Assembly: GCA_026414565.1 (NCBI GenBank)
Contig: JAOAIT010000053.1
Coordinates: 62,001 to 126,000 of the forward strand
From: Verrucomicrobiia bacterium
Lineage (GTDB): Bacteria > Verrucomicrobiota > Verrucomicrobiia > Limisphaerales > Fontisphaeraceae
Reading direction: 5' to 3'
Length of the DNA: 64,000 nt
Shown: piece by piece, positions 34,439-41,574 of the stretch
Numbering within the stretch: position 1 is the first letter of the stretch
Layout of the letters: each line of letters starts with the position of its first letter
Notes under the pieces: model-generated
What the model was told of the DNA's origin: nothing
The model's database searches: none
What the model saw: only the letters and a program-made list of their open reading frames with translations
Made by a program: the position numbers and the translations under genes

Positions 34439-35455
34439 TTAATCGCGTCCTGCGGCCGCCAGGAAGGGCTTGATTTCGCGCATCAGGCGGCTGAAGTGAT
34501 CAAACGTCAACTGCTGCGCCCCATCACTCCAAGCCTCAGCAGGATTGGGATGCACTTCCAAGAGCAGGCCATCGGCACCCATGGCCACGGCCCCCTTGCA
34601 CAGAGACATGACCAAATCCGCCCGGCCGCATCCCTGACTGGGGTCAATGACGATTGGGCAATGGGACTCGTTTTTGATGATCGGGATGGTGGACAGGTCC
34701 AGGGTATTGCGGGTGTAGGTTTCAAAGGTACGAATGCCGCGCTCGCAGAAGATCAGGTTGGGGTTTTCATTGGCCAGAACGTATTCCCCGGCCAGCAGCC
34801 ATTCTTCGATGCGCATGGATAAACCGCGCTTGAGCAACACGGGCTTGCCGGTCCGGGCGGCGGCAATGAGCAACTGGAAGTTTTGGGCGTTGCGCGTGCC
34901 GATTTGCAGGATGTCCGCATACTCGGCCACCAATTCCACGTGTTGCTCGCTGAGCAGCTCGGTGACGATGGGCAGCCCGGTTTCCTCCCGGGCCTTGGCG
35001 AGCAATTTAAGCCCCTTTTCGCCCAGGCCCTGAAATTCGTAAGGACTGGTCCTTGGCTTGAAAGCGCCGCCGCGCAGCACGGTGGCGCCCGCCTGCTTGA
35101 CCACCTTGGCGGTGGCCATGAGTTGTTTTTCGCTTTCCACCGAGCAAGGCCCGGCCATGACGTGAAACTTGCGCCCCCCCAGGGTTACATGGCGGCTCAC
35201 CTTGACGGTGGAGTTGTCTGGATGCGCCTCCCGGCTGACGAGTTTATATCGTTTTTGGACGGGCATGACACTCTCGACCTGCGGCCAGGCCGTGAGCGTT
35301 TCCAGCGAGGCATGCGTGCGTTCATCACCGATGGCGCCAATAACCGTCCGCGCCACCCCGCGCATGACATGGGGTTCGTACCCGAGCTTTTGGATTTCTT
35401 TGAGGACTGCATTTTCCTGCCGCCGGGTAATATTGGGCTTGAGAACGATGATCAT
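34439..35455 (-). CDS. aroF: 3-deoxy-7-phosphoheptulonate (DAHP) synthase with N-terminal ferredoxin-like domain
   Basis: First enzyme of the shikimate pathway: phosphoenolpyruvate plus erythrose 4-phosphate to DAHP. The 338-residue protein has a ferredoxin-like or ACT-like N-terminal domain (residues 1-70, MIIVLKPNITRRQ...), which in the Thermotoga-type enzymes mediates feedback by Tyr and Phe. The catalytic barrel follows with MAGPCSVES, GGAFKPRTSPYEFQG, a KRG loop (LLKRGLSM), NLIFCERGIRTFE and PIVIDPSQGCGR. It is preceded by an attenuator leader at 35479-35612, so expression is probably controlled by charging of aromatic tRNAs. The gene is convergent with the sigma operon. Confidence 0.95.
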   Translation of the reverse strand: MIIVLKPNITRRQENAVLKEIQKLGYEPHVMRGVARTVIGAIGDERTHASLETLTAWPQVESVMPVQKRYKLVSREAHPDNSTVKVSRHVTLGGRKFHVMAGPCSVESEKQLMATAKVVKQAGATVLRGGAFKPRTSPYEFQGLGEKGLKLLAKAREETGLPIVTELLSEQHVELVAEYADILQIGTRNAQNFQLLIAAARTGKPVLLKRGLSMRIEEWLLAGEYVLANENPNLIFCERGIRTFETYTRNTLDLSTIPIIKNESHCPIVIDPSQGCGRADLVMSLCKGAVAMGADGLLLEVHPNPAEAWSDGAQQLTFDHFSRLMREIKPFLAAAGRD

Positions 35456-35478
35456 AATGTTGTTGGTGCTTGCTGCTT

Positions 35479-35512
35479 AAAAAAACAAACCGCAGGAGGC
35501 ATTCCTGCGGTT
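35479..35512 (-). terminator. Attenuator terminator in the DAHP synthase leader
   Basis: On the minus strand AACCGCAGGA (35512-35503) pairs perfectly with TCCTGCGGTT around a five-base loop, followed by TGTTTTTTT ending at 35479. It ends 24 bases before the gene's start codon, so read-through is needed to express the gene. Its arm CGCAGG (35509-35504) is also complementary to CCTGCG at 35551-35546 inside the upstream leader frame. Pairing there would form an antiterminator. Confidence 0.88.
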
Positions 35513-35540
35513 GGCAAACTGACGGTGAAACGACGGCAGC

Positions 35541-35612
35541 TCAAACGCAGGTGCCCGGGTGGGCGTACCACCCGTACCACGCGCCATTAAATCGAAAGCT
35601 GCTCACGTTCAC
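35541..35612 (-). CDS. Aromatic-rich leader peptide (23 residues) of the DAHP synthase attenuator
   Basis: A GTG-initiated frame on the minus strand encodes 23 residues and stops with TGA. Its core is FRFNGAWYGWYAHPG, so 6 of 15 residues are Phe, Trp or Tyr, with two Trp-Tyr pairs at codons 12-13 and 15-16. The last codons (Thr-Cys-Val) contain CCTGCG, which can pair with the terminator's 5' arm. A ribosome waiting at codons 12-16 leaves CCTGCG free, whereas one that reaches the stop covers it. That logic is the classical attenuation scheme and fits control by Trp and Tyr (Phe possibly). No good Shine-Dalgarno is visible. GTG 35606 is an alternative start, and the promoter places the transcript start almost at the first GTG. 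Confidence 0.68.
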   Translation of the reverse strand: MNVSSFRFNGAWYGWYAHPGTCV

Positions 35613-35619
35613 GGGGACT

Positions 35620-35647
35620 AATCTAATGGAGGGCCTCGTGACGTCAA
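35620..35647 (-). promoter_or_regulatory. Predicted promoter for the DAHP synthase leader transcript
   Basis: On the minus strand TTGACG (35647-35642) is followed after 16 bases by TAGATT (35625-35620). That is 5 of 6 and 4 of 6 matches to the housekeeping -35 and -10. Transcription would start around 35612-35614, just before or at the leader peptide's GTG. Confidence 0.5.
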
Positions 35648-35698
35648 CAAAAAATTGAGGTGCACGGTAACCCACCCCGGGATACCGATTTAATGAGG

Positions 35699-36949
35699 TC
35701 AACTTTCCTTGGACAGGGCCTCGGCCAGGTCCTGCTCGTGCTTGACCCGCGCGGCCTCCACGTCGTAGTTCACATTGTCGGGATGATCGGGGTTGAGCGG
35801 CGAGATGTCGCGCAGTTTCTTGATGATGCCCGGCAGGTGCCGCAGCAGGTAATCTACATCCTCGTCGGTGTTGTAAATGCCCAGGCTGAAACGCACGCTG
35901 CCCCGGGCGCGCATGGGGGTCAGCCCCATGGCCATGAGGACGTGCGAGGGGTCCAACGAGCCGGTGGTGCAGGCCGAGCCGCTCGAGGCACAGATGTTGA
36001 CCTGGTCCAGAAGCAGCAGGACAGCTTCGGCCTCCACAAAATCAAAGGCGATGTTGCAGGTGTTGGGCAGGCGGGGTTCTTTGGCCCCGTTGCGGAAGGT
36101 GTGGGGGATGGTGGTGAGGATGGTGTTTTCCAGCCGGTCCCGCAACGCCCGCACCCGGGTGTTTTCCTCCTGCAGGCGCTCCATGGCCAGCTCGGCGGCG
36201 CGGCCAAAGCCGATGATGCTCGCCACGTTTTCGGTGCCACCGCGGCGACCGCGCTCCTGATGGCCGCCGATAATGTAAGGCTGGAATTTGGTGCGCCGCT
36301 TGATGTAGAGCATGCCGATCCCTTTGGGCGCGTGCAATTTGTGAGCGGAGAGGGAGAGGAAATCCACGCCCAAATCGCGCACGTCGAGTTTCAATTTACC
36401 GGGGACCTGCACGGCATCGGTATGGCACAGGACTCCTTTGGCTTTGCAGATGGCGGCGATTTCTTTGATGGGAAAGACCACGCCGGTTTCATTGTTGGCG
36501 TACATGACACTGACAATGGCCGTGTCGGGCCGGATGGCGCGCTCGACTTCTTTCAGGTCGAGCAGCCCTTCCGAGTCCACGGGCAGAAAAGTGACCTCGT
36601 ACCCCTGCTTTTGCAGGTATTCGCCGTAGTTGATGTTGGCGGAGTGTTCCACGGCCGTCGTGACGACATGTCGCTTGTTGGGCTGGGTGGCCAGGGCGCT
36701 GTGGAGGGCGGCGTTGTTGCTTTCGGTGCCGCAACTGGTGAAAACCACTTCTTTAGGATCGGCATTGATCAGCGCGGCCACCTTTTCGCGCGCCTGTTCC
36801 ACTCCCTTGTGGATTTCGTTGGCGAATTTGTAGGCACTGCTGGGATTGCCCCATAAATCCCGCAAATAAGGCACCATGGCCTCAATGACTTCCGGGGCCA
36901 CCTGGGTGGTCGCGTTATTGTCAAAATAATAAAATTTTTTCTCGCTCAT
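35699..36949 (-). CDS. nifS: Cysteine desulfurase, NifS type
   Basis: PLP enzyme that takes sulfur from cysteine to a persulfide for Fe-S cluster and other sulfur-using pathways. 416 residues from the ATG at 36949, chosen because MSEKKFYYFDNNATTQ is the normal family N-terminus. Visible are the TAVEHSANIN segment, the PLP Lys in SLSAHKLHAPKGIGMLYI, RGGTENVASIIGFG and the persulfide-carrying Cys in SSGSACTTGSLDPSHVL, which is the NifS rather than IscS form of that loop. No iscU or nifU lies beside it. A near-perfect palindrome at 36982-36996 sits in its probable promoter. Confidence 0.94.
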   Translation of the reverse strand: MSEKKFYYFDNNATTQVAPEVIEAMVPYLRDLWGNPSSAYKFANEIHKGVEQAREKVAALINADPKEVVFTSCGTESNNAALHSALATQPNKRHVVTTAVEHSANINYGEYLQKQGYEVTFLPVDSEGLLDLKEVERAIRPDTAIVSVMYANNETGVVFPIKEIAAICKAKGVLCHTDAVQVPGKLKLDVRDLGVDFLSLSAHKLHAPKGIGMLYIKRRTKFQPYIIGGHQERGRRGGTENVASIIGFGRAAELAMERLQEENTRVRALRDRLENTILTTIPHTFRNGAKEPRLPNTCNIAFDFVEAEAVLLLLDQVNICASSGSACTTGSLDPSHVLMAMGLTPMRARGSVRFSLGIYNTDEDVDYLLRHLPGIIKKLRDISPLNPDHPDNVNYDVEAARVKHEQDLAEALSKES

Positions 36950-36981
36950 ACTGCCGTTTCCTCGGTTCCCATCGCGTAACA

Positions 36982-36996
36982 AGACCAATTTAGTCT
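36982..36996. promoter_or_regulatory. 15-bp near-palindrome upstream of the cysteine desulfurase gene
   Basis: AGACCAATTTAGTCT (plus strand) differs from a perfect palindrome at one base pair beside the central base's flanks. It lies 33 bases before the nifS start and two bases downstream of a possible -10, TATAAA, on the minus strand (37004-36999). The position suits a repressor, and Rrf2/IscR-family regulators are the usual controllers of such genes, but the match to a specific one is inference. Confidence 0.45.
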
Positions 36997-37061
36997 GATT
37001 TATACTACATCTTTTGGGCCAAACCGCAAGCTGGCATTGTCAAAAATTCCACAGGACCGGT

Positions 37062-37265
37062 TCAGACTTTGCCTGCACCCACCAGGCGGGCGAAGTGCTC
37101 GAAGGAGCGGTCGTAGGTCTGTTCCGCGTCGTCAGGGAAGCAGCAGGCGGGCAGTTGCCGCTGGCTGAGGTGATAATGAAGGCACTCGCAGCAGATGCCT
37201 TTGCGGGAGCAGGGATGGTAGCTGCAGTTGCAGCGTTTGAGATTGAGCGCTTTTTTGCATTCCAT
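37062..37265 (-). CDS. Cys-rich small protein, DUF6485-like
   Basis: 67 residues with nine cysteines (3, 12, 14, 19, 25, 26, 28, 41 and 42): [32 protein letters not shown] and a terminal [13 protein letters not shown]. This pattern matches the small Cys-rich family I know as DUF6485. The start is ATG 37265, and the upstream in-frame extension does not look coding. The cysteines could bind zinc or an Fe-S cluster (inference). It lies 112 bases upstream of nifS on the same strand, so a link with sulfur or metal handling is possible. Function unknown. Confidence 0.8.
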   Translation of the reverse strand: MECKKALNLKRCNCSYHPCSRKGICCECLHYHLSQRQLPACCFPDDAEQTYDRSFEHFARLVGAGKV

Positions 37266-37341
37266 AAGCCTGAAGTGATAGAGGGGATTTTGCCCCCGAT
37301 CACCCCCAGCCGGCAAGTCTGGTGACAGGCCTGCCTAAGAA

Positions 37342-38373
37342 TCAGGGGGTGGTGGGGATGCAGAGGACGTTGCGCCGAAGCAGCCCCACAAGCAGCCGGC
37401 ACACGACGAGGTCATTTTCCGGGTGATGGTCAATGATGGCCCGCACGGTGCCATGCAAACGCACCAGCCCCACAATGAACATCTCGGGCGGACTTAACTT
37501 GGCCAAAGCCCCACGGGGAAGGTTGCCCACCGAGAGTTTGGTTTCCGGCGGAGGCAGGGAGGCCAGCAACCCTTCGATGGCCTCACTTTCGGCCTCCGCT
37601 TCCGCCAGCATGGTCTGCAAGGACTGACCTTCCAGGCTCGGTTCAATGGGGTGGGGCTCGCCGGGCTGCCAGACGTAATCCCCTTGCTTCCAGCGGAAAA
37701 GGCGATAGAGGGCGCGCTTGGCACTCGGGGCGGGACTGGAGGCGATGAAGGCATCGGCGATCTGACCTTGATTGATTTGCACGGCCCCGATGTCCCCCTC
37801 AATCATGAGGCTCAGCACACCGCTTTGCCCGGAGGCGCAGAAGTAGCGCAGCAGCTCCCCGAGCGAGTGTTCCTGCAGGGTGCCCGCTTCGGGCAGCTCG
37901 TAGAGCGGTTTTTTCAAGGCCGATGTATCGCGCCGGGCGGGCGGCGGGGGAGCGGTCACCGGCGGGGGCGCAGGGGCCTTGGGGACGGGACGCGCGGCGG
38001 GCGAAGGTGCCGTGGGAGCCATTATTTTCTCGCCCTTGGCGGCGGCGCGGGCGCGGGCGGCCTTGGCTACGGGGCTGTACTTGATGACTTTGACCACCAT
38101 GAAGCGGGTTTTGCCGATGCGCACGGCATCGCCTTCTTTGAGCGGGGCTTCGGCGCACTTCTTGCGGTTGACAAAGACTCCGTCTGGGGCGCCCAGGTCT
38201 TTGAGGGAAATTTGGTCTTTGACGGCTTTAAGGATGGCCACCGGCTTGCCTGGCCCCTCATTGAAACACAATTCCTCACCGCCGGCGGAGCTGATGATGA
38301 ACTCGCCGTCTTCCGGCAGCAGATACTCCTGCCCTTTGGCCTTGCCCGTCAGGACATGAATTGCCAGTGCCAT
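37342..38373 (-). CDS. FHA-domain protein with DUF4388 (PATAN-like) C-terminus
   Basis: 343 residues from ATG 38373. The N-terminal 100 residues form an FHA domain (phosphothreonine binding): a GQEYLLPEDGEFIIS start, SLKDLGAPDGVFVNRKK, and the closing EGDAVRIGKTRFMVVKV. A Pro/Ala linker (about 115-170) follows. Then comes a DUF4388 domain (about 180-270: LGELLRYFCASGQSGVLSL, INQGQIADAF, ALYRLFRWKQGDYVW), a module known from gliding-motility and two-component signalling proteins. This points to a cytosolic signalling adaptor for Ser/Thr phosphorylation, but no kinase gene is nearby. The upstream in-frame extension to 38556 has a non-coding composition and was rejected. Confidence 0.85.
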   Translation of the reverse strand: MALAIHVLTGKAKGQEYLLPEDGEFIISSAGGEELCFNEGPGKPVAILKAVKDQISLKDLGAPDGVFVNRKKCAEAPLKEGDAVRIGKTRFMVVKVIKYSPVAKAARARAAAKGEKIMAPTAPSPAARPVPKAPAPPPVTAPPPPARRDTSALKKPLYELPEAGTLQEHSLGELLRYFCASGQSGVLSLMIEGDIGAVQINQGQIADAFIASSPAPSAKRALYRLFRWKQGDYVWQPGEPHPIEPSLEGQSLQTMLAEAEAESEAIEGLLASLPPPETKLSVGNLPRGALAKLSPPEMFIVGLVRLHGTVRAIIDHHPENDLVVCRLLVGLLRRNVLCIPTTP

Positions 38374-38417
38374 GCTGGTGCAAGTATGGCCTGACCGGGA
38401 GCGGGCTTCAAGCGGGA

Positions 38418-40460
38418 TTACCAGCCTTCGCGCACGCGATAGAAACGGCGCATGGGGCTCAGGTTCCAGTCTTCTATAAACAGCGTGCCGCTCTGGTTCC
38501 AGTCGGAGCGCAGGGGATACCATTGGCGGAAGTTCTCGGTGAATTCTACAGTGCAAGGAGTTTCGCGCTCGCCCTGAATTTCCAGACGGACGTAGTTCCC
38601 AAAATGCCGGATGGTGCGGAATGTCGTCCGGGCGGGCTGGCCGGTGGTGGCGAGGGGGAAGGTCGTGAAGGCACCAAAAGCGACCACGCCCACAGCGCCG
38701 GGGTAGCTGGTAATGTCGTAGGAAACGACTTTGATGAAGTTGATATAGGCGGTGAAGGTGCGGCCGGCGGGCAGGGTGCCGGCGGGGATTTGCAGGCTGG
38801 TGGCCAGGCCGTTAAGGGCATTGGGGCTGAGCGGGTCCGGCGAAGAAAAAACGGTGCGTTGCGTCCAGGGTGTTTCCAGATCAATCTCCACCTCGATGCG
38901 GTCATTGGTGGTGGCCCCGGCAAAAGGCTCCCATTGCAGAGTAAAGGGGGCGTTGGGGTCAATGGCCTGGGCGGCGTTGAAGTTGATCAGCCGCGGCGCA
39001 CTGGGCAAAGCGGTGGCCGGGAGGTTCAGCGCAACCTGCCTGAAGCCATCATGTACCGTCTGGATGCGAAAGGTGTAAGTTCCCGGTGGGTAGGCGGCAT
39101 CCACGTCGGCGAGCCGGGAAGCTTGGAATACGCCTCCCCAGTCGTCGCCGTTGAATCTCATTGCCATGGTATTCGGGCCAATCAAGATGACGTTGGTTAC
39201 GGTCGCGGGCGCATTCAGCATGACACCAGATTCAAAGCCAAAAGGAGGCTCAAAGGTGGCGGGAATGGGATTGGTGGGGCCGGTTTGTTGGTAACTGGCG
39301 TATTTGAAGAGGACATAGGCCTTCACGTCAAGCGAAACGGTTTGATTACCGGTGGTGAAGTAGCCCTGGATGGTAGGCAGGGCGTTGCCGGCCAGGTCGC
39401 GAAAACCAGTTTGCCCCGGTGGATTAAGGGTATAGTTGATGGTAGTGTTGGTGGGCAACAGGCCGCTGGCGGGGAAACAGAACAATACCGTACGGTTGGA
39501 GTTCCATTGGTAATTCAAGGACAATGCCGGGTTCCATTGGATGGAATAGGAGGCCTGCATTGGCTCGGAGAAGATAAAGGCGATGCCGGCATTGCGCGCG
39601 ACATTGGTTTCCCCATAACGCGGCGCCTGGTCCTCCAGCCACGGGGCTTGGTTGTCCAAGCCCGCTCCCGTGCTCAAGGTCAATTCTGTTTCCCGCAGGT
39701 AGCCGGACACGGCCATGACACCGGGGTAGGTGGTGACGTCCATGGTCACGGGCCGGAAAAACATGAGCAGAACATTGTAACTCCGGTTGGCGGAGCACGT
39801 GTTGGCGGGTATGGTCACCGAAGTGGCGGTGCCATTCAGTGCGCCTGGGCTGCTGGGGAGTGGCGTGCTGAACACCATGTCCCAAGTTTCGGAGTCTTCA
39901 ATTTGCACCAGAATAAGATCATTGGTAGTGCCGCCCGACCAGGGGAGCCACTGCAACGTTAGTGGCGAGGCAGGGTTTACGGCTTGGAGCGCCTGGTAAT
40001 TACTGACTTGCGGGATGGGGGGATAGGAGTTGCCGGAAAGATTTAATGTGAAGACCCGGTTCCCATCATTGCGGGTGGCGATGCCCAGCACGTAATTCCC
40101 GCTGCCGAAGGTGGCATCCATGGTGGCTTGGGAGTTGAAATCCATGCCGAATCGCAGCTCGTTCTCGTCCACGGCCAGCGAAAAAGTCTGGTTGGCCGGG
40201 GTACGCACCGTGCCGGATAATAGCGAGCCTGGTGCGGTCATTTGGGCAAAGGCTCTGAAACTGGCAAACTGGGTGCCGGCTTTGGGAGTGACGGTGTTTT
40301 GACCGGTTTGTTGATAGAAAAAGCCTTTGAAGACTACACACAGCCCGGCATCCGCTGCTCTCAGGCTTAAAAGGGGCAAACTGGCCAAGGCCAGGAGCAG
40401 GGCGGGAAACAATCTAAGATGAAGGTGGGCAAGAGCGGGTTGGCAGTGATATGGGCGCAT
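38418..40460 (-). CDS. Secreted protein with an internally duplicated domain and Big_5-like insert
   Basis: 680 residues from ATG 40460 with a signal peptide (FPALLLALASLPLLSLRAA). Two homologous halves of about 220 residues are visible: VVFKGFFYQQTGQN / VLFKYASYQQTGPT, PLTLQWLPWSGGTTND / PFTLQWEPFAGATTND, ALNGTATSVTIPA / ALNGLATSLQIPA, and TYPGVMAVSGY / SYPGAVGVVAF. Between them lies an SbsA/Big_5-type Ig domain (NVARNAGIAFIFSEPM). The C-terminus is the shared module ending RRFYRVREGW. No enzymatic motif is seen. It is probably cell-surface or periplasmic. It is divergent from the pseudouridine synthase gene. Confidence 0.8.
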   Translation of the reverse strand: MRPYHCQPALAHLHLRLFPALLLALASLPLLSLRAADAGLCVVFKGFFYQQTGQNTVTPKAGTQFASFRAFAQMTAPGSLLSGTVRTPANQTFSLAVDENELRFGMDFNSQATMDATFGSGNYVLGIATRNDGNRVFTLNLSGNSYPPIPQVSNYQALQAVNPASPLTLQWLPWSGGTTNDLILVQIEDSETWDMVFSTPLPSSPGALNGTATSVTIPANTCSANRSYNVLLMFFRPVTMDVTTYPGVMAVSGYLRETELTLSTGAGLDNQAPWLEDQAPRYGETNVARNAGIAFIFSEPMQASYSIQWNPALSLNYQWNSNRTVLFCFPASGLLPTNTTINYTLNPPGQTGFRDLAGNALPTIQGYFTTGNQTVSLDVKAYVLFKYASYQQTGPTNPIPATFEPPFGFESGVMLNAPATVTNVILIGPNTMAMRFNGDDWGGVFQASRLADVDAAYPPGTYTFRIQTVHDGFRQVALNLPATALPSAPRLINFNAAQAIDPNAPFTLQWEPFAGATTNDRIEVEIDLETPWTQRTVFSSPDPLSPNALNGLATSLQIPAGTLPAGRTFTAYINFIKVVSYDITSYPGAVGVVAFGAFTTFPLATTGQPARTTFRTIRHFGNYVRLEIQGERETPCTVEFTENFRQWYPLRSDWNQSGTLFIEDWNLSPMRRFYRVREGW

Positions 40461-40476
40461 AAACCAATCCAAGTTT

Positions 40477-40501
40477 GTGGTTCTGAAAATGACAGAACCA
40501 C
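40477..40501. repeat. Perfect 9-bp inverted repeat between divergent genes
   Basis: GTGGTTCTG (40477-40485) and CAGAACCAC (40493-40501) are separated by seven bases. The repeat overlaps the -35 of the predicted rluD-like promoter and lies 17 bases before the start of the divergent secreted protein gene, so one bound protein could affect both (inference). No T-run follows the hairpin directly. Confidence 0.5.
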
Positions 40502-40518
40502 GGCCCTTTTCTTATAAT
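40489..40518 (+). promoter_or_regulatory. Predicted promoter for the pseudouridine synthase gene
   Basis: ATGACA (40489-40494), 18 bases, then a perfect TATAAT (40513-40518). The transcript would start near 40525, leaving an AGGTGG ribosome-binding site at 40529-40534 and the TTG start at 40541. Confidence 0.6.
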
Positions 40519-40540
40519 CAAAATATCAGGTGGGTTCAAG

Positions 40541-41551
40541 TTGTTTCACGGACTCAGGCTTGGCAGGCCGTTGGGAGAAGAGCAGAATGGGGGGGTGGCC
40601 GAGCGGTCGGAAACTTTTGTGATTGAAACCTCCATACCCGGAGGAAGGCTGGATATTTTCCTGGCCGCGCGATATCCGGCGGTGTCCCGCGGCACTTTGC
40701 AAAAGCTGATGGAGGAGGGCCATATTCAGGTGAATGGCCAGCGGGTCAAGCCTTCGCATGCGCCGCGGGCGGGTGAGGTGGTGTCCGTGTATTTCCCCGA
40801 GCCGCGTCCCAGCCATGTCTATCCCGAGGCCCTGCCGTTGGATATCTTGTATGAGGATGAGCACCTGCTGGTGGTGAACAAGGCCCCCGGCATGGTGGTG
40901 CATCCGGGGCCGGGCAACGAAGAGCATACGCTGGTCAATGCCCTGTTGCATCATTGCGCGGGGCGGCTCAGCGGCATAGCCGGGGTGGCGCGGCCGGGGA
41001 TTGTGCATCGGTTGGACAAGGAAACCAGCGGCTGCCTGGTGGTGGCCAAGGACGACACCGCGCATTTGGGGTTATCGGCGCAATTCTCCGGGCGACAGGT
41101 GACCAAGATTTACCACGCCCTCGCCTGCGGACAAATTCCCCGGGAGGGGGGGACCCTGCGCACGGCCATTGCGCGTCATCCGGCGCACCGCAAACGGATG
41201 GCCGTGGTGGATGGAGACGCTGGCCGCGAAGCCGTGACCGAATATCGAGTTCTGGAGCGTCTGACGCAGGCCACGCTGGTGGAGGTGCGCATACACACCG
41301 GGCGCACGCATCAAATCCGCGTGCATTTTCAATACCTGGGCCATCCGTTGGCGGGGGACATTACTTATGGCAAGCGCCCCACCGCCCGCCTGGCGGAAGC
41401 CACGGGTTACACCCCGCCGCGTGTGATGTTGCATGCGTGGGAATTGACCTTTTGCCACCCGGTCACCGGGCGGCGGCATACCTTTCATGCTCCGTGGCCC
41501 TCCGACTTTGCCGAAGCGGTGGCGGCATTGGGGGGCAGGCAGAAGTTTTAG
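40541..41551 (+). CDS. RluA/RluD-family 23S rRNA pseudouridine synthase
   Basis: Isomerises specific uridines in large-subunit rRNA. 336 residues: an S4 RNA-binding domain (about 25-85, GRLDIFLAARYPAVSRGTLQ and HIQVNGQRVKPS) and the catalytic domain with GIVHRLDKETSGCLVVAK, which contains the catalytic Asp, followed by HTGRTHQIRVHFQYLGHPLAGD. These are the RluD-type signatures. The TTG start is supported by an AGGTGG seven bases upstream and a good promoter just before it; GTG 40595 is the alternative. It is convergent with the next gene. Confidence 0.91.
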   Translation: MFHGLRLGRPLGEEQNGGVAERSETFVIETSIPGGRLDIFLAARYPAVSRGTLQKLMEEGHIQVNGQRVKPSHAPRAGEVVSVYFPEPRPSHVYPEALPLDILYEDEHLLVVNKAPGMVVHPGPGNEEHTLVNALLHHCAGRLSGIAGVARPGIVHRLDKETSGCLVVAKDDTAHLGLSAQFSGRQVTKIYHALACGQIPREGGTLRTAIARHPAHRKRMAVVDGDAGREAVTEYRVLERLTQATLVEVRIHTGRTHQIRVHFQYLGHPLAGDITYGKRPTARLAEATGYTPPRVMLHAWELTFCHPVTGRRHTFHAPWPSDFAEAVAALGGRQKF

Positions 41552-41574
41552 CGCGGCAGGGGAGGGGGATTCGC

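Noticed and set aside
35530-35580. T-box-like GGGTGGTAC in the DAHP synthase leader
   Set aside because: The core resembles the T-box GGGTGGTACC, but it is one base short. The transcript is too short for a stem I with specifier loop, and the bases are explained as Trp-Tyr codons of the leader peptide.
35479-35590. A second minus-strand frame starting ATG at 35588 through the terminator
   Set aside because: It runs through the terminator into the T-run, which a leader peptide would not do; its Phe codons at the end are only the T-run.
35647-35692. Hairpin CGGTA-CCC/GGG-TACCG as nifS terminator
   Set aside because: The stem has a central mismatch, and the T-run begins about 11 bases after it and belongs to the next promoter region.
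35660-36856. Plus-strand frame of 398 codons over nifS
   Set aside because: It mirrors the nifS codons, and nifS has intact catalytic motifs.
38374-38556. Longer N-terminus of the FHA-DUF4388 protein
   Set aside because: The extension overlaps the end of the secreted protein gene, is Arg/His rich, and the FHA domain begins right at ATG 38373.
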